This document shows, in pieces, positions 44,038 to 53,603 of a stretch of 64,000 nt of DNA (position 1 is the stretch's first letter; every line of letters begins with the position of its first letter). Below the pieces are notes generated by a model. The model was not told the origin of the DNA. It searched no databases and saw nothing but the letters and a program-made list of their open reading frames with translations. The position numbers and the translations under genes were made by a program. Origin of the DNA: an uncultured Chryseobacterium sp. (lineage in GTDB: Bacteria; Bacteroidota; Bacteroidia; Flavobacteriales; Weeksellaceae); contig CAJYLH010000034.1 in NCBI GenBank assembly GCA_913775525.1, forward strand, positions 62,001 through 126,000, in the 5' to 3' direction.

Positions 44038-45489
44038 TCACTTCCAGCCTCCGCCTAAGCTCTTATAAATATCCACAACTGTACTCAGTTGTTTTTGTTT
44101 TGCTTCAACCAATTCCATTTTCGCATCCAGGGCATCCCTCTGGTTCAGAAGAACCTCGAGATAATCGGCCCTTGAATTCCGGAACAGCTGATTCGCAATA
44201 TCGATCGATTGTTCTAATGACTTCGTTTCCTGGGATTTCAACTGATAATACTGGTCAATATTTTTCACCTTTGACATCAGATTGGCTACATCCAGATAAG
44301 CATTCAGGATGGTCTTATCATATTCGTACAGTGCCTGGATCTGTTTGGCATCTGCGGTTTGAAAATTAGCTTTGATCGCACTTTTGTTGATCAATGGACC
44401 GGCCAGTTCTCCTGCCAGGCTCGCTGCCATGGATTCTGGCAATTTTACCAGATAAGAAGGTTTGAAAGCTTCCAATCCTAAAGTCGCAGAAATTTCAAGT
44501 GAAGGATAGAATTCTTTCCTTGCTGCTTCTACATCAAGCTTGGCCGACTTCAATTCCAGTTCAGCCTGTTTGATGTCCGGACGGTTTGCGAGCAATTGGG
44601 AAGGAATTCCTGTATATACCGTTTGAGGAATCGTAGACATAAAGCTTTCCTTTGTCCTTGCTATAGGCTGTGGGAAACGTCCGCATAATGCGTTGATTTC
44701 ATTTTCCTTTTCGGTAATTTGCTGACGGATGGTATATTCCGTAGCTTTGGATTTAGCCAGTTCAGCTTCAAACTTCTTTACAGCGAGTTCGGTAGCTGCC
44801 GCCGCCTCTTTCTGTATTTTTGAAATCTCAAGGGCTTTCTGCTGAAGTTTGATGTACTGCTGAATAATATCCAGCTGATTGTCGAGAGCCAGAAGTTCAT
44901 AATAGTTATCTGCCACTTCTTCGATCAGATTGGACAGGACAAAATTCTTTCCTTCCACGGTGGAAAGATAATGGGCTACTGCTGATTCTTTCTCTGTCCT
45001 CAGTTTTTTCCAGATATCAATTTCCCAGTTGGCCGTTAAGCCGCCTTCAAAATTCATCAGCGGATCTGGCATTGCTTTACCGGGCTCTATTTCCGTTGTA
45101 GCATCACCTGCTCCTTCACTGGTATAACGTCCTGCTTTTCTTACTCCGGCACCACCTCCTGCCGAAACCGTTGGAGTCAGCCTTCCTTTTTTAGCCAAAA
45201 CACCACTCTTCGCAATTTCAATTTCCTGCAAGGTAATCAGCAGTTCCTGATTGTTCTTTAATGCAACTTCTATCAAAGCTACCAGGTTAGGATCTGTAAA
45301 GAACTGCCTCCATGGTGTTGTCCCGCTGTTGGTATTGGCATCACTCTGATCTTCCTGGTTAAAGTTCTGAGGTACATTTTCTTTCACTTCGTCTTTTATG
45401 ACGGTTGCCATCGGCGCCTTACAGCTTGCTAAAACAAGCGATAAGGCAATGGCTGCTATATATTTATTATAAATCTTCATGTTTGTCAT
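44038..45489 (-). CDS. RND efflux outer-membrane factor (OprM/NodT family lipoprotein)
   Basis: TolC-like channel that closes the tripartite pump. The 483 residues carry a lipoprotein signal (IALSLVLASCKAP), then two OEP repeats with long helices (SAVAHYLSTVEGKNFVLSNLIEEVADNYYELLALDNQ; NRPDIKQAELELKSAKLDVEAARKEFYPSLEISATLG). The LANRPDI motif is typical of NodT-type factors. Its start overlaps the RND transporter stop by 23 bases; the ATG at 45480 is an alternative. It is followed by a terminator. Confidence 0.93.
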   Translation of the reverse strand: MTNMKIYNKYIAAIALSLVLASCKAPMATVIKDEVKENVPQNFNQEDQSDANTNSGTTPWRQFFTDPNLVALIEVALKNNQELLITLQEIEIAKSGVLAKKGRLTPTVSAGGGAGVRKAGRYTSEGAGDATTEIEPGKAMPDPLMNFEGGLTANWEIDIWKKLRTEKESAVAHYLSTVEGKNFVLSNLIEEVADNYYELLALDNQLDIIQQYIKLQQKALEISKIQKEAAAATELAVKKFEAELAKSKATEYTIRQQITEKENEINALCGRFPQPIARTKESFMSTIPQTVYTGIPSQLLANRPDIKQAELELKSAKLDVEAARKEFYPSLEISATLGLEAFKPSYLVKLPESMAASLAGELAGPLINKSAIKANFQTADAKQIQALYEYDKTILNAYLDVANLMSKVKNIDQYYQLKSQETKSLEQSIDIANQLFRNSRADYLEVLLNQRDALDAKMELVEAKQKQLSTVVDIYKSLGGGWK

Positions 45490-48400
45490 CGTGTTGATAC
45501 GGTTCTGTTTGTTCTGTTAAAGGATTTTCCTCTTCGTACCTTGCCAGTTTTGATTTCTCTGCAATGGTTCCGAAAATGTAATATAAACCAGGAATGATCA
45601 TCAGACCGAAAACAGTCCCGATCAGCATTCCTCCTGCTGCTGCAGTACCAATCGTACGGTTTCCGATAGCTCCCGGCCCTGTTGCCAGTACCAACGGAAT
45701 TAATCCCGCAATGAACGCAAATGAAGTCATCAGGATCGGACGGAAACGGATGGCTGCCCCTTCAATCGCAGCCTGCGCTACCGGAATTCCTTCTTCAGCT
45801 TTTTTCTGTACGGCAAATTCTACAATCAATACGGCATTCTTACCCAATAGACCGATGAGCATCACCATGGCTACCTGAGCATAAATGTTGTTTTCCAGCC
45901 CTAATAATTTCAGGCATAAGAAAGCCCCGAAAATACCAGTCGGCAACGATAAGATCACCGGTAAAGGAAGAATAAAACTCTCATACTGTGCCGCAAGGAT
46001 GAGATACACAAACCCTAGACATACCAGGAATATAAATACCGCTTCATTTCCACGATTTACTTCATCTTTGGAAATACCGGCCCAGTCGATCCCGAAACCT
46101 CTAGGAAGCGTTTTGTCCGCTACTTCTTTAATAGCAGCAATGGCCTGTCCGGAGCTATATCCCGGAGCCGGGGTTCCGCTTACCTGTGCAGAATTATACA
46201 TATTGTGCCGGGTCATTTCAGACAGACCATATACTTTTTCAAGGTGCATAAAATCAGAGTACGGAACCATTTCGCCCTTATCATTCTTTACATATAATTT
46301 CAGAAGATCGGTAGGCAATGCACGGTATTGCGGTCCGGCCTGAACAATTACTTTATACGGCCTGTCAAACCGGATGAAGCTCGTCTCATAGTTGGATCCG
46401 ATCAAGGTAGAAAGGTTATCCATGGCATTTTCAATCGTAACTCCTTTCTGCTCTGCCAGATCATTATCGATTTTAAGCATGTACTGAGGAAAACTTGCCG
46501 AATAGAACGTAAACGCTGATCCCAGTTCCGGACGCTTCTTCAGTTCTTTAACAAAGTCATTACTTACCTGTTCCATTTTATGGTAATCCCCGCTTCCCGC
46601 TTTATCAAGCAGACGCAGCTCAAATCCTCCGGCTGCACCATATCCCGGAACAGAAGGGGGCTGGAAGAATTCTATATTCGCTCCGGGAATATTCTTGGCT
46701 TTTTCTTCAAGCTTTTCAATAATTTCCGCGGCAGATTCCTTCCGGTCTTCCCAGCTTTTAAGGTTGATCAGACAGGTTCCTGAATTGGATCCGGTACCTT
46801 CAGAAAGGATCTCATAACCTGCCAGTGACGAAACAGACTGTACTCCGTCGATATCCTCAGATTCTTTCAGTAATTCCTTTGCAATCTGGTTTGTTCTTTC
46901 CAGTGTAGATCCCGGAGGCGTCTGTATAATAGCGTAGATCATTCCCTGGTCTTCTGCAGGGATAAACCCTGAAGGAAGTGAATTGCTGAGGAAGAATGTA
47001 CAGGCACAGAAAGCTAACAAAAGCGGAAGCGTAAATGTTTTCTTCTTAACTGTCTTGGTAAGCATTTTCTCATATTTTCCAGCTCCTCTGGTAAAGAGAT
47101 TGTTGAATTTATCAAGAAAAATGGTTACCGGGGTTCTCTTTTTAGCTTTTCCATGGTTATTTTTCAGGATTAAAGCACATAAAGCCGGTGTCAACGTTAA
47201 TGCCACTACTCCTGAAAGAATAATCGCAGAAGCCATGGTAATGGAAAACTGACGATAAAATACGCCTACCGGACCGGACATAAATGCAATCGGGATGAAT
47301 ACGGATGCCATTACCAGGGTAATCGCGATGATGGCACCGCTGATTTCGTGCATGGCTTCCTCCGTCGCCTTCAGAGGAGACAGGTGTTTTTCTTCCATCT
47401 TGGCATGGACAGCCTCAATCACTACAATGGCATCATCCACTACCACTCCGATCGCCATAACCAATGCGAACAATGAGATCATATTCAAAGTAATCCCGAA
47501 AGCAGACATCACGGCAAAAGTACCGATAAGCGATACCGGAACAGCAATAGCCGGAATTAATGTTGAACGCCAGTCTCCCAGGAAAAGGAATACCACGATC
47601 GCCACCAAAATAAAAGCTTCGAAAAGTGTATGCACCACTTTTTCAATAGAGGCATCAAGGAATCTTGATACATCATAGCTGATATCATAATGCATCCCTT
47701 TAGGAAACGTGGTCTTCTGTAGTTCTGCCATCAGGGATTTTACATTCTTGATAACATCACTGGCATTGGAACCATAGGATTGCTTTACGGTAATCGCCGC
47801 GGAAGGTTTTCCGTTTAATGTAGAATAGATATCATACATGGACGAACCGAATTCAATATCGGCAACATCTTTCAGACGGATAAATTCTCCGTTAGGCTTT
47901 GCCTTTAGAATGATGTTTCCATAATCTTTTTCATTATTGTATCGGCCCGGATACTTCAGGATATATTCAAATGACTGGGACCGTTTTCCTGAGCTTTCCC
48001 CCGTTTTTCCGGGAGAGGCTTCCAGACTCTGCTGGTTCAGTGCATCCATAACTTCATCAGCAGAAATGCTGTAGGCCGTCAGCCTATCCGGTTTCAGCCA
48101 GATCCTCATGGCGTATTCCCTCGTTCCGAGGATGTCTGCAAAACCTACTCCGCTTACCCTTTTCAGTTCAGACATCACATTGATATCTGCATAGTTGAAC
48201 AGGAATTTCTGGTCAGCTTTAGGATCATCACTGTATAAATTAATATACATCAGCATGTTTGGCTCCTCACGGGTAATTTTAACCCCTTCACGCACTACCA
48301 GAGGCGGAAGCTTATTGACTACAGAAGACACACGGTTCTGTACGTTAACCGCAGCTACGTTAGGATCGGTACCCAAATCAAAAACAACCTGGATGGATGC

Positions 48401-48661
48401 TTCCCCGTCGTTTCCGGCATCGGAAGTCATGTACTTCATTCCGGGTACTCCGTTGAGTCCTCTTTCCAGGGGAATAACAACGGATTTAATCAGCAACTCG
48501 TTATTGGCACCCGGGTATTCAGCCGTAATGTTTACTTTCGGCGGTGAAATGGACGGGAATTGTGTCACAGGAAGTTTTAATAACGATAAAACTCCCATAA
48601 ATACGATAATCAGAGAGATTACGATAGACAGAACAGGTCTGCGAATGAATTTCTTAAACAT
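45467..48661 (-). CDS. RND multidrug efflux transporter (AcrB/HAE1 family)
   Basis: Proton-driven inner-membrane pump, 1064 residues, about twelve membrane helices and two large periplasmic loops. The N-terminus FIRRPVLSIVISLIIVFMGVLSLLKLPVTQFP and the GVVVDDAIVVIEAVHAKMEE segment with the conserved Asp pair in helix 4 identify the hydrophobe/amphiphile exporter group. The C-terminal half has the matching LGKNAVLIVEFAVQKK. It lies 24 bases after the adaptor and overlaps the outer-membrane factor, so the pump is made from one mRNA. Substrates are not predictable. Confidence 0.95.
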   Translation of the reverse strand: MFKKFIRRPVLSIVISLIIVFMGVLSLLKLPVTQFPSISPPKVNITAEYPGANNELLIKSVVIPLERGLNGVPGMKYMTSDAGNDGEASIQVVFDLGTDPNVAAVNVQNRVSSVVNKLPPLVVREGVKITREEPNMLMYINLYSDDPKADQKFLFNYADINVMSELKRVSGVGFADILGTREYAMRIWLKPDRLTAYSISADEVMDALNQQSLEASPGKTGESSGKRSQSFEYILKYPGRYNNEKDYGNIILKAKPNGEFIRLKDVADIEFGSSMYDIYSTLNGKPSAAITVKQSYGSNASDVIKNVKSLMAELQKTTFPKGMHYDISYDVSRFLDASIEKVVHTLFEAFILVAIVVFLFLGDWRSTLIPAIAVPVSLIGTFAVMSAFGITLNMISLFALVMAIGVVVDDAIVVIEAVHAKMEEKHLSPLKATEEAMHEISGAIIAITLVMASVFIPIAFMSGPVGVFYRQFSITMASAIILSGVVALTLTPALCALILKNNHGKAKKRTPVTIFLDKFNNLFTRGAGKYEKMLTKTVKKKTFTLPLLLAFCACTFFLSNSLPSGFIPAEDQGMIYAIIQTPPGSTLERTNQIAKELLKESEDIDGVQSVSSLAGYEILSEGTGSNSGTCLINLKSWEDRKESAAEIIEKLEEKAKNIPGANIEFFQPPSVPGYGAAGGFELRLLDKAGSGDYHKMEQVSNDFVKELKKRPELGSAFTFYSASFPQYMLKIDNDLAEQKGVTIENAMDNLSTLIGSNYETSFIRFDRPYKVIVQAGPQYRALPTDLLKLYVKNDKGEMVPYSDFMHLEKVYGLSEMTRHNMYNSAQVSGTPAPGYSSGQAIAAIKEVADKTLPRGFGIDWAGISKDEVNRGNEAVFIFLVCLGFVYLILAAQYESFILPLPVILSLPTGIFGAFLCLKLLGLENNIYAQVAMVMLIGLLGKNAVLIVEFAVQKKAEEGIPVAQAAIEGAAIRFRPILMTSFAFIAGLIPLVLATGPGAIGNRTIGTAAAGGMLIGTVFGLMIIPGLYYIFGTIAEKSKLARYEEENPLTEQTEPYQHDDKHEDL

Positions 48662-48685
48662 AATTACTTACTTCATTAAAGAGTC

Positions 48686-49768
48686 CTACTCTGCTTTTAA
48701 TTTCAATGACTGAAGCACTTTTTTCGGATCCTGGTACTTAGTCTGAACTTTCTGGTCATCTTTTACTTTCTGAACGCCTTCCAGCAGGATCTTGTCTCCT
48801 TTTGCCAGCCCGGAGCTTACTACGTATACATCCGGAAGCTCATAAGCCACCTTAATATTTTTAGACTTGATTACTCCGTTGTTGCCAACCACAAAAACAT
48901 ATTTCTGGTCCTGGATTTCATAGGTCGCTTTCTGAGGGATGAGTAAGGCATTTTTCACCGGTAGAGTCATCCGTACTTTTCCTGTTTCCCCGTTTCTTAA
49001 TAATTTATTCGGATTAGGGAACTTTGCCCTGAAGGCAATATTTCCGGTTTCGTTGTCGAATTCCCCTTCAATGGTCTGAATCTGTCCCTTTTCAGGAAGC
49101 AATTCGCCATTAGCCATAACAAGGCCGACTTCATTACTTCCACGGTCTGCAACATGCATCTGATAGCTCAGGTATTCAGGTTCTGAAACGTTAAAATATC
49201 CATACATATTGGTATTGTCTGAAAGAGATGTGAGTAAGTCACCTTCATCAATAAGGCTTCCCAGTTTAAGGGGAATCCGGTTGATAATCCCTGAGTACGG
49301 GGCCTTGATATCTGTGAACGAAAGATGGATCTGGGCCAGTTTAGCTTCTGCATTCGCTGCATCCAGTTTGGCTTTCGCCATCGCCCGTTCATTTTTAGAT
49401 ACGATGTTGTTGTTAGCCAACGTACTTGCATTTTTCAGTTCAATGGTAGCCTGTGCCACTTCTGCCTGTGCTTTCAGAAGTTCGGCCTGATACAGTTTCG
49501 GCATAATTCTGAATAGGGTTTGTCCCTGCTGCACGAACTGTCCTTCATCCACGAAGATTTTCTCAAGAAAACCCTTTTCCTGTGCGCGGATTTCAATGTT
49601 TTTTACAGATTGGATCTGAGCTACATACTCTTTGTCTATCACTGTATCCATCACCACCGGTGAGGTTACGGGATATACGGTAGCTTCTTCTTTTTCTTCT
49701 TTTTTCTTGTTACAGCTGAACAATAAAAGACTGCTTAGCGCAATGCCTGCGACAACTCTTTTGATCAT
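48686..49768 (-). CDS. RND periplasmic adaptor (AcrA family lipoprotein)
   Basis: 360 residues from the ATG at 49768, beginning MIKRVVAGIALSSLLLFSCNKKKEE, a proper lipoprotein signal; the frame extends 37 codons further but that part encodes no signal and is rejected. Lipoyl halves (VKNIEIRAQEKGFLEKIFVDEGQFV; LSFTDIKAPYSGIINRI), an alpha-hairpin between, a beta-barrel and a membrane-proximal domain follow in the expected order. It starts the three-gene pump operon. No TetR-type regulator gene adjoins. Confidence 0.92.
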   Translation of the reverse strand: MIKRVVAGIALSSLLLFSCNKKKEEKEEATVYPVTSPVVMDTVIDKEYVAQIQSVKNIEIRAQEKGFLEKIFVDEGQFVQQGQTLFRIMPKLYQAELLKAQAEVAQATIELKNASTLANNNIVSKNERAMAKAKLDAANAEAKLAQIHLSFTDIKAPYSGIINRIPLKLGSLIDEGDLLTSLSDNTNMYGYFNVSEPEYLSYQMHVADRGSNEVGLVMANGELLPEKGQIQTIEGEFDNETGNIAFRAKFPNPNKLLRNGETGKVRMTLPVKNALLIPQKATYEIQDQKYVFVVGNNGVIKSKNIKVAYELPDVYVVSSGLAKGDKILLEGVQKVKDDQKVQTKYQDPKKVLQSLKLKAE

Positions 49769-49897
49769 AATTCTAGAGTTTATATAAATCGTTAATGTTT
49801 TGAAAATGAAATAGAAAAAATCAACCTGCGTAGATAACAGGCTGTACAGAACGGCGTATCCCATCCTTTTAAAGGACAAAATACTTTTTGGGAAATT

Positions 49898-50281
49898 TTA
49901 GATTCTTATAGAACGGATCAGAATAAACCTTTTTACGGTATAAGTACAAAGATTAAAGCGATGTAATGAATGCCTTAATTCTTTGAAGCGGAGTAATCCT
50001 AAAAAATATGCGAATGTGAAAACCACTGCTAAAACAGCTACAGTCTGCGCATCTGATAACTGAAAACTGCTTTCCAGAAGTTCAAGAGAATAATCTTCGG
50101 TATCAGTTTTCTGTTTTACAGAAAGCTTTTCAAAAGTCTGATTAAGCTTATTGGCTTTTTTAAGCATATGATGAGAAACAGACTCAACTTTAGAAGTGTC
50201 CAAAGTCCTGACATTGATTTTGCTTTCCACAACAAAAAGCAGAAACAGGCAGGTTAAAAAGTATGTGATATAGTTTCTCAT
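49898..50281 (-). CDS. Small hypothetical membrane protein
   Basis: 127 residues from the ATG at 50281 (MRNYITYFLTCLFLLFVVES); a TTG at 50293 is inside the TACCTTTG -7 element and cannot be the start. It has an N-terminal hydrophobic segment (signal or helix), a charged linker of ~60 residues, and a second helix (VAVLAVVFTFAYFLGLL) followed by a basic tail. No family is recognised. It may be co-transcribed with the RND operon 130 bases downstream. Confidence 0.6.
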   Translation of the reverse strand: MRNYITYFLTCLFLLFVVESKINVRTLDTSKVESVSHHMLKKANKLNQTFEKLSVKQKTDTEDYSLELLESSFQLSDAQTVAVLAVVFTFAYFLGLLRFKELRHSLHRFNLCTYTVKRFILIRSIRI

Positions 50282-50755
50282 CTGATGCGGCAAAGGTACA
50301 TCTAAACATAAAAACTATTTTTTAATTCTACTTAAATGTTAAAATCATTAACAATATTTAACACTACTTGAAATAATCTGAAGAGTAAACATCAATAATT
50401 AAAATGCCAATAAAAAATATATCATATTGAACAACAGTATTTTAAATATCAAATTAAAAGTTTTACTGCTTTTATTAGAGATAATTAGGGCGTTACAAGC
50501 TCATTAATTTCTTTAAGATTTTGGATAATTAAAAAAAATTATCGAAACTCACTGTTAATCATCATTATTTAAAGTCAGTTATTTCAAAAAGTTAAATTTA
50601 TTCAACACTTACAAAATATACAGAATTTATTTCTAATCTTAAATCTTAACAAAAATTTAAAATTTGACTATAGAATTTAACCTTTATTAGCACAAATATT
50701 TGTAATTTTATGAAATATTAACACCAAAAGACACCATTACCAATCACTCTTTATT
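50282..50755. other. AT-rich intergenic region between divergent small genes
   Basis: 474 bases, very AT-rich with many AATTAA/TTTAAA runs. The only clear element is the minus-strand TACCTTTG -7 box at 50291-50298, ten bases before the ATG at 50281. Near 50696-50705 a CAAATATTTG palindrome lies about 50 bases before the plus-strand lipoprotein gene and may form part of its promoter. I see no coding or structural RNA signal. Confidence 0.45.
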
Positions 50756-51160
50756 ATGAAAAATTATATTCGATTCATTATTCTGCTTACAATAGGAGTT
50801 TCAGCAGCAGCATGCCAGCATCCGGGAAAGGAATCTGTAACCAACATTCAGACAGAATTAGCTCCGGATCCTGATGACATTACCAAGGATATTCTTACAG
50901 ATGACCTAGGACAGCATATGGAAGTTATCACCAATCATACCGCCAAAACGGTTACCATTCATTTGGATGGAAAGACGTATGAGCTAAAGAAAAAAAAGGA
51001 TATGCCGGAATATTCCGCAGCCAATACCGAATATCAGTATACAGATATAAAAGGAGAAGTAATTTTTCTTAAAAGAGATATCCAGATGGTACTTTTCCAT
51101 CTTAAAAAGCCAGTTTCTTCCGAAAACAAGCAGAAAAGTACGAGCATGGCTTCCTATTAA
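50756..51160 (+). CDS. Small hypothetical lipoprotein
   Basis: 134 residues with a lipoprotein signal peptide whose lipobox is SAAAC (Cys20). The mature part has KTVTIHLDGKTYELKKKKDMPEYSAAN and a C-terminal stretch rich in Ser/Lys. The HLDGKTYEL pattern resembles the MliC/membrane-bound lysozyme inhibitor fold in spacing, but no disulfide pair or full motif is present, so this is only a remote possibility. It is transcribed divergently from the 50281 gene and converges on the SemiSWEET gene. Confidence 0.7.
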   Translation: MKNYIRFIILLTIGVSAAACQHPGKESVTNIQTELAPDPDDITKDILTDDLGQHMEVITNHTAKTVTIHLDGKTYELKKKKDMPEYSAANTEYQYTDIKGEVIFLKRDIQMVLFHLKKPVSSENKQKSTSMASY

Positions 51161-51220
51161 AGCAATCGCCCTGGCTCAGAATTATGGATATAAATATGCA
51201 TACACGTGAATCGGCATAAA

Positions 51221-51478
51221 CTATTTTTTCCTGTATATCAGATAACAGGTCAAAAGGCTGATATTAACGAGAACGGCGAAAGCATTAGATACTATAATAG
51301 GAAGTTCATCCTTAAGGATTCCGTACCATACCCATAGAGATACACCGGTAATCAGCACCAGAAGCGTAATCCAGGACAGGTCCTCAACGTTTTTCTCCTT
51401 TAAGACCTTGACTAATTGCGGGATCATTGAAGCTGAAGTAAACACGCCGGCTATAATTCCTAAAATATTTTCATCCAT
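51221..51478 (-). CDS. SemiSWEET sugar transporter
   Basis: An 85-residue three-helix-bundle protein of the MtN3/PQ-loop family, which dimerises to form a sugar pore. It has the PQ motif SASMIPQLVKVLKEKNVEDLSW at about 14-35, a second helix with VWYGILKDELPIIVSNA, and a third helix ending in YRKK. Length is standard. A strong 17-bp hairpin lies immediately before its start codon, which could limit translation. Transported sugar is unknown (the family carries sucrose/glucose-like sugars). Confidence 0.92.
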   Translation of the reverse strand: MDENILGIIAGVFTSASMIPQLVKVLKEKNVEDLSWITLLVLITGVSLWVWYGILKDELPIIVSNAFAVLVNISLLTCYLIYRKK

Positions 51479-51516
51479 AATTTAAAATCTCTTATTAAGA
51501 TAAGAAATTTTAAATT
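51479..51516 (-). promoter_or_regulatory. 17-bp hairpin abutting the SemiSWEET start codon
   Basis: AATTTAAAATCTCTTAT (51479-51495) and its near-perfect complement (51500-51516) form 17 pairs with one G-U and a four-base loop. In the minus-strand mRNA the stem ends directly at the AUG. No T-run follows, so it is more likely a translational or stability element than a terminator. Confidence 0.65.
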
Positions 51517-51554
51517 ATTTCACTAACATTTTCAGCACATATAGATAAAATACA

Positions 51555-52592
51555 TTATTTTTTAAATCGCGTCAGATCTACTTCTTCAGGTAAAGGAATT
51601 CCGTTTTCAATCAGGTTATATAGGGATACTGAAAAATAACAGCCATTCAAAATTCCACGCGCTCCTAACCCATTAAACACATATAAATTCTTATGGGTTT
51701 CATGCCGTCCGACAATAGGCCGCCTGTCTTTTACCGTAGGCCTGAATCCAAAATGAGTTTCATCAATTTCAAAATCAAACGGATAAAATTCGGAAAGTCC
51801 CTTTTGAAGCTGTTGCACAGCTGTATCGTCAATATGATGATGCAGTTGTTCCCGGTCATAGGTTCCGCCATAAAAATAACGGTCTTCATCCACTGGAAAC
51901 AGAAAGTGTTTCTTTTTGACGGTAATCTCTTTAGCTAAAGGTTTGGATAATTTTACTTTGATATGATGCCCTTTGTTGGCATTAACTGGAATTTGAGAAA
52001 AAAAAGGATTGTTCTTGACACCCATCCCTTCGCAAAAGATGATATGATTAAAACCAATGCCTTTATAAGAAGACTCTAAAATATTCAATTCTTCATAGAT
52101 AAACTTTTCCTTGATCAGGTAGGACTTTTCCTCGAAAAAGGTAAACAAATCATTGAAAAATCCTTTTACATCGAGCCTTGCCGACTGGTTCACCTTTCCG
52201 GTGCCAAATGGGTTATTAAGGATATCCAGAAATTTAAAATCTTTATCTAAAAAATGAGACAGTTCTTCGGTCTCAGCTTTCCTAAGCCATAGCTGCTGTT
52301 CATTTTCATCATGGAAAATCCTGTGAATTGGCGCATCAATCAGGTAATTTTTTCCTGTATACGCTTCTATTTCACTTAAGGAACTTTTAAGGAAATCAAT
52401 TTGTTTCTGGGCTTTCCAGAAGGTGGTGAACTTTTTCAGGACGACAGGATTGATCATCCCGGCAGAAACCTGTGAAGCACTCTTATTTCCGTCTGAAAAT
52501 ATTCTGAATGATTTCTGATTTTTAATAAGCTGATGAGCAAAAAAAAGGGCTGCATACCCATCTCCCACAATAATATAATCTACATATTCCAT
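51555..52592 (-). CDS. FAD-dependent oxidoreductase (DAO family)
   Basis: 345 residues with the N-terminal FAD motif DYIIVGDGYAALFFAHQL and a C-terminal FRPTVKDRRPIVGRHETHKN / FNGLGARGILNG, the usual end of DAO/ThiO/DadA-type amino-acid oxidases. The substrate is not predictable. Its ATG lies two bases after the T-run of the gldN terminator, so either it is expressed by read-through or from an almost leaderless internal start. It precedes the SemiSWEET gene by 76 bases. Confidence 0.85.
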   Translation of the reverse strand: MEYVDYIIVGDGYAALFFAHQLIKNQKSFRIFSDGNKSASQVSAGMINPVVLKKFTTFWKAQKQIDFLKSSLSEIEAYTGKNYLIDAPIHRIFHDENEQQLWLRKAETEELSHFLDKDFKFLDILNNPFGTGKVNQSARLDVKGFFNDLFTFFEEKSYLIKEKFIYEELNILESSYKGIGFNHIIFCEGMGVKNNPFFSQIPVNANKGHHIKVKLSKPLAKEITVKKKHFLFPVDEDRYFYGGTYDREQLHHHIDDTAVQQLQKGLSEFYPFDFEIDETHFGFRPTVKDRRPIVGRHETHKNLYVFNGLGARGILNGCYFSVSLYNLIENGIPLPEEVDLTRFKK

Positions 52593-52593
52593 A

Positions 52594-52626
52594 ACAAAAA
52601 AACCTGAGTAAAAGTACTCAGGTTTT
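52594..52626 (-). terminator. Terminator of gldKLMN
   Basis: A perfect 12-pair stem AAAACCTGAGTA/TACTCAGGTTTT with four-base loop and seven T on the minus strand, starting 20 bases after the gldN stop. Confidence 0.88.
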
Positions 52627-52646
52627 ATATAAATATCAAATGAATT

Positions 52647-53585
52647 TTAATAATTCCACATGCTGTTTTCCATATCAAGGATCTGAGCCTTGATTCTGTC
52701 GCTTTCTTCAAGCTGTTCGTCAGCATTTCTTGGGATGTAATCTTTAATAACGCCATCACCTAAACCGGTAGATGATTTGTAAATAATAGAAGAAAACCTT
52801 CTTGCATTGATGATATCATCAAAAGACAGATCAGCAGATGAGTTTTTTCTGTTATACACATAGTTATTAGCCAACACTTCTCTTGCATTTGGATAATAGA
52901 TCCAGAATAGGTCTATCAATTCGTCTGCACCTGCCAATGGCTCTCCATTAGGTCCTGTTCTTCCCTGTACAGCAGGGTCAGGTCCCATTGCAGCAATCCC
53001 AAGAGGTCTGTATTTCATCTGCCCGTCTCTCTTATCGATAAACCACATACCCATAATTTTAAGAACCTTTACTTTATCCGTAGTAGTTTTATAAATATCG
53101 GTATATTGCTTCTTTTCATCGTCGGTTAATTGTCTTCCGGAATTCAGAATATCAATGGCAGCATCAGAAATTCTTACACTTTCCAATCTTTTCTGAATAG
53201 CTTCAGGACTCAATCTTGTAACGAAATCATCATCATCATATACTTCCTTAATCTGACCGCTCAGTGCACCTTCTAATAAAAGCTGATACAAAGATCTCGT
53301 TGAAGAAGAAAGAAGTCCGTTTGGATTATCATAATAAAAAGGCTGGTTGATTTTATCATTCATATCAATCACCTCCCAAACGAACATGGATTTCATGATA
53401 TCTTTCTCATCTACAAAACCATACTCAAGTGGTTTCACTGTTTTATCAACAAGTGTATCCCCTATCTTTTGTTTATTTTCAGCTCTCAACTGTCTGAATT
53501 CTTCCGGGGAAGATGCATTCAGAATGGTTTGGGAAAAAGCAAATCCTGAAACCAAAACTAAAAGACTGCTTATATATTTTTTCAT
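52647..53585 (-). CDS. gldN: Type IX secretion/gliding motility protein GldN
   Basis: Periplasmic component of the GldK-GldN ring of the type IX secretion system. The 312 residues begin with a signal peptide (LLVLVSGFAFSQTI). The family stretches KSMFVWEVIDMNDKINQPFYY, LYQLLLEGALSGQIKEVYDDDDF and IDKRDGQMKYRPLGIAAMGPDP are present. It is last in the gldK-L-M-N operon, 18 bases after gldM, and is followed by a strong terminator. It probably interacts with GldK at the outer membrane and GldM. Confidence 0.95.
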   Translation of the reverse strand: MKKYISSLLVLVSGFAFSQTILNASSPEEFRQLRAENKQKIGDTLVDKTVKPLEYGFVDEKDIMKSMFVWEVIDMNDKINQPFYYDNPNGLLSSSTRSLYQLLLEGALSGQIKEVYDDDDFVTRLSPEAIQKRLESVRISDAAIDILNSGRQLTDDEKKQYTDIYKTTTDKVKVLKIMGMWFIDKRDGQMKYRPLGIAAMGPDPAVQGRTGPNGEPLAGADELIDLFWIYYPNAREVLANNYVYNRKNSSADLSFDDIINARRFSSIIYKSSTGLGDGVIKDYIPRNADEQLEESDRIKAQILDMENSMWNY

Positions 53586-53603
53586 AATGTTATTTTATTA
53601 AAC

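Noticed and set aside
48195..48713. 172-codon plus-strand open frame antisense to the RND transporter
   Set aside because: Shadow frame; composition reflects the complement of the AcrB-type gene.
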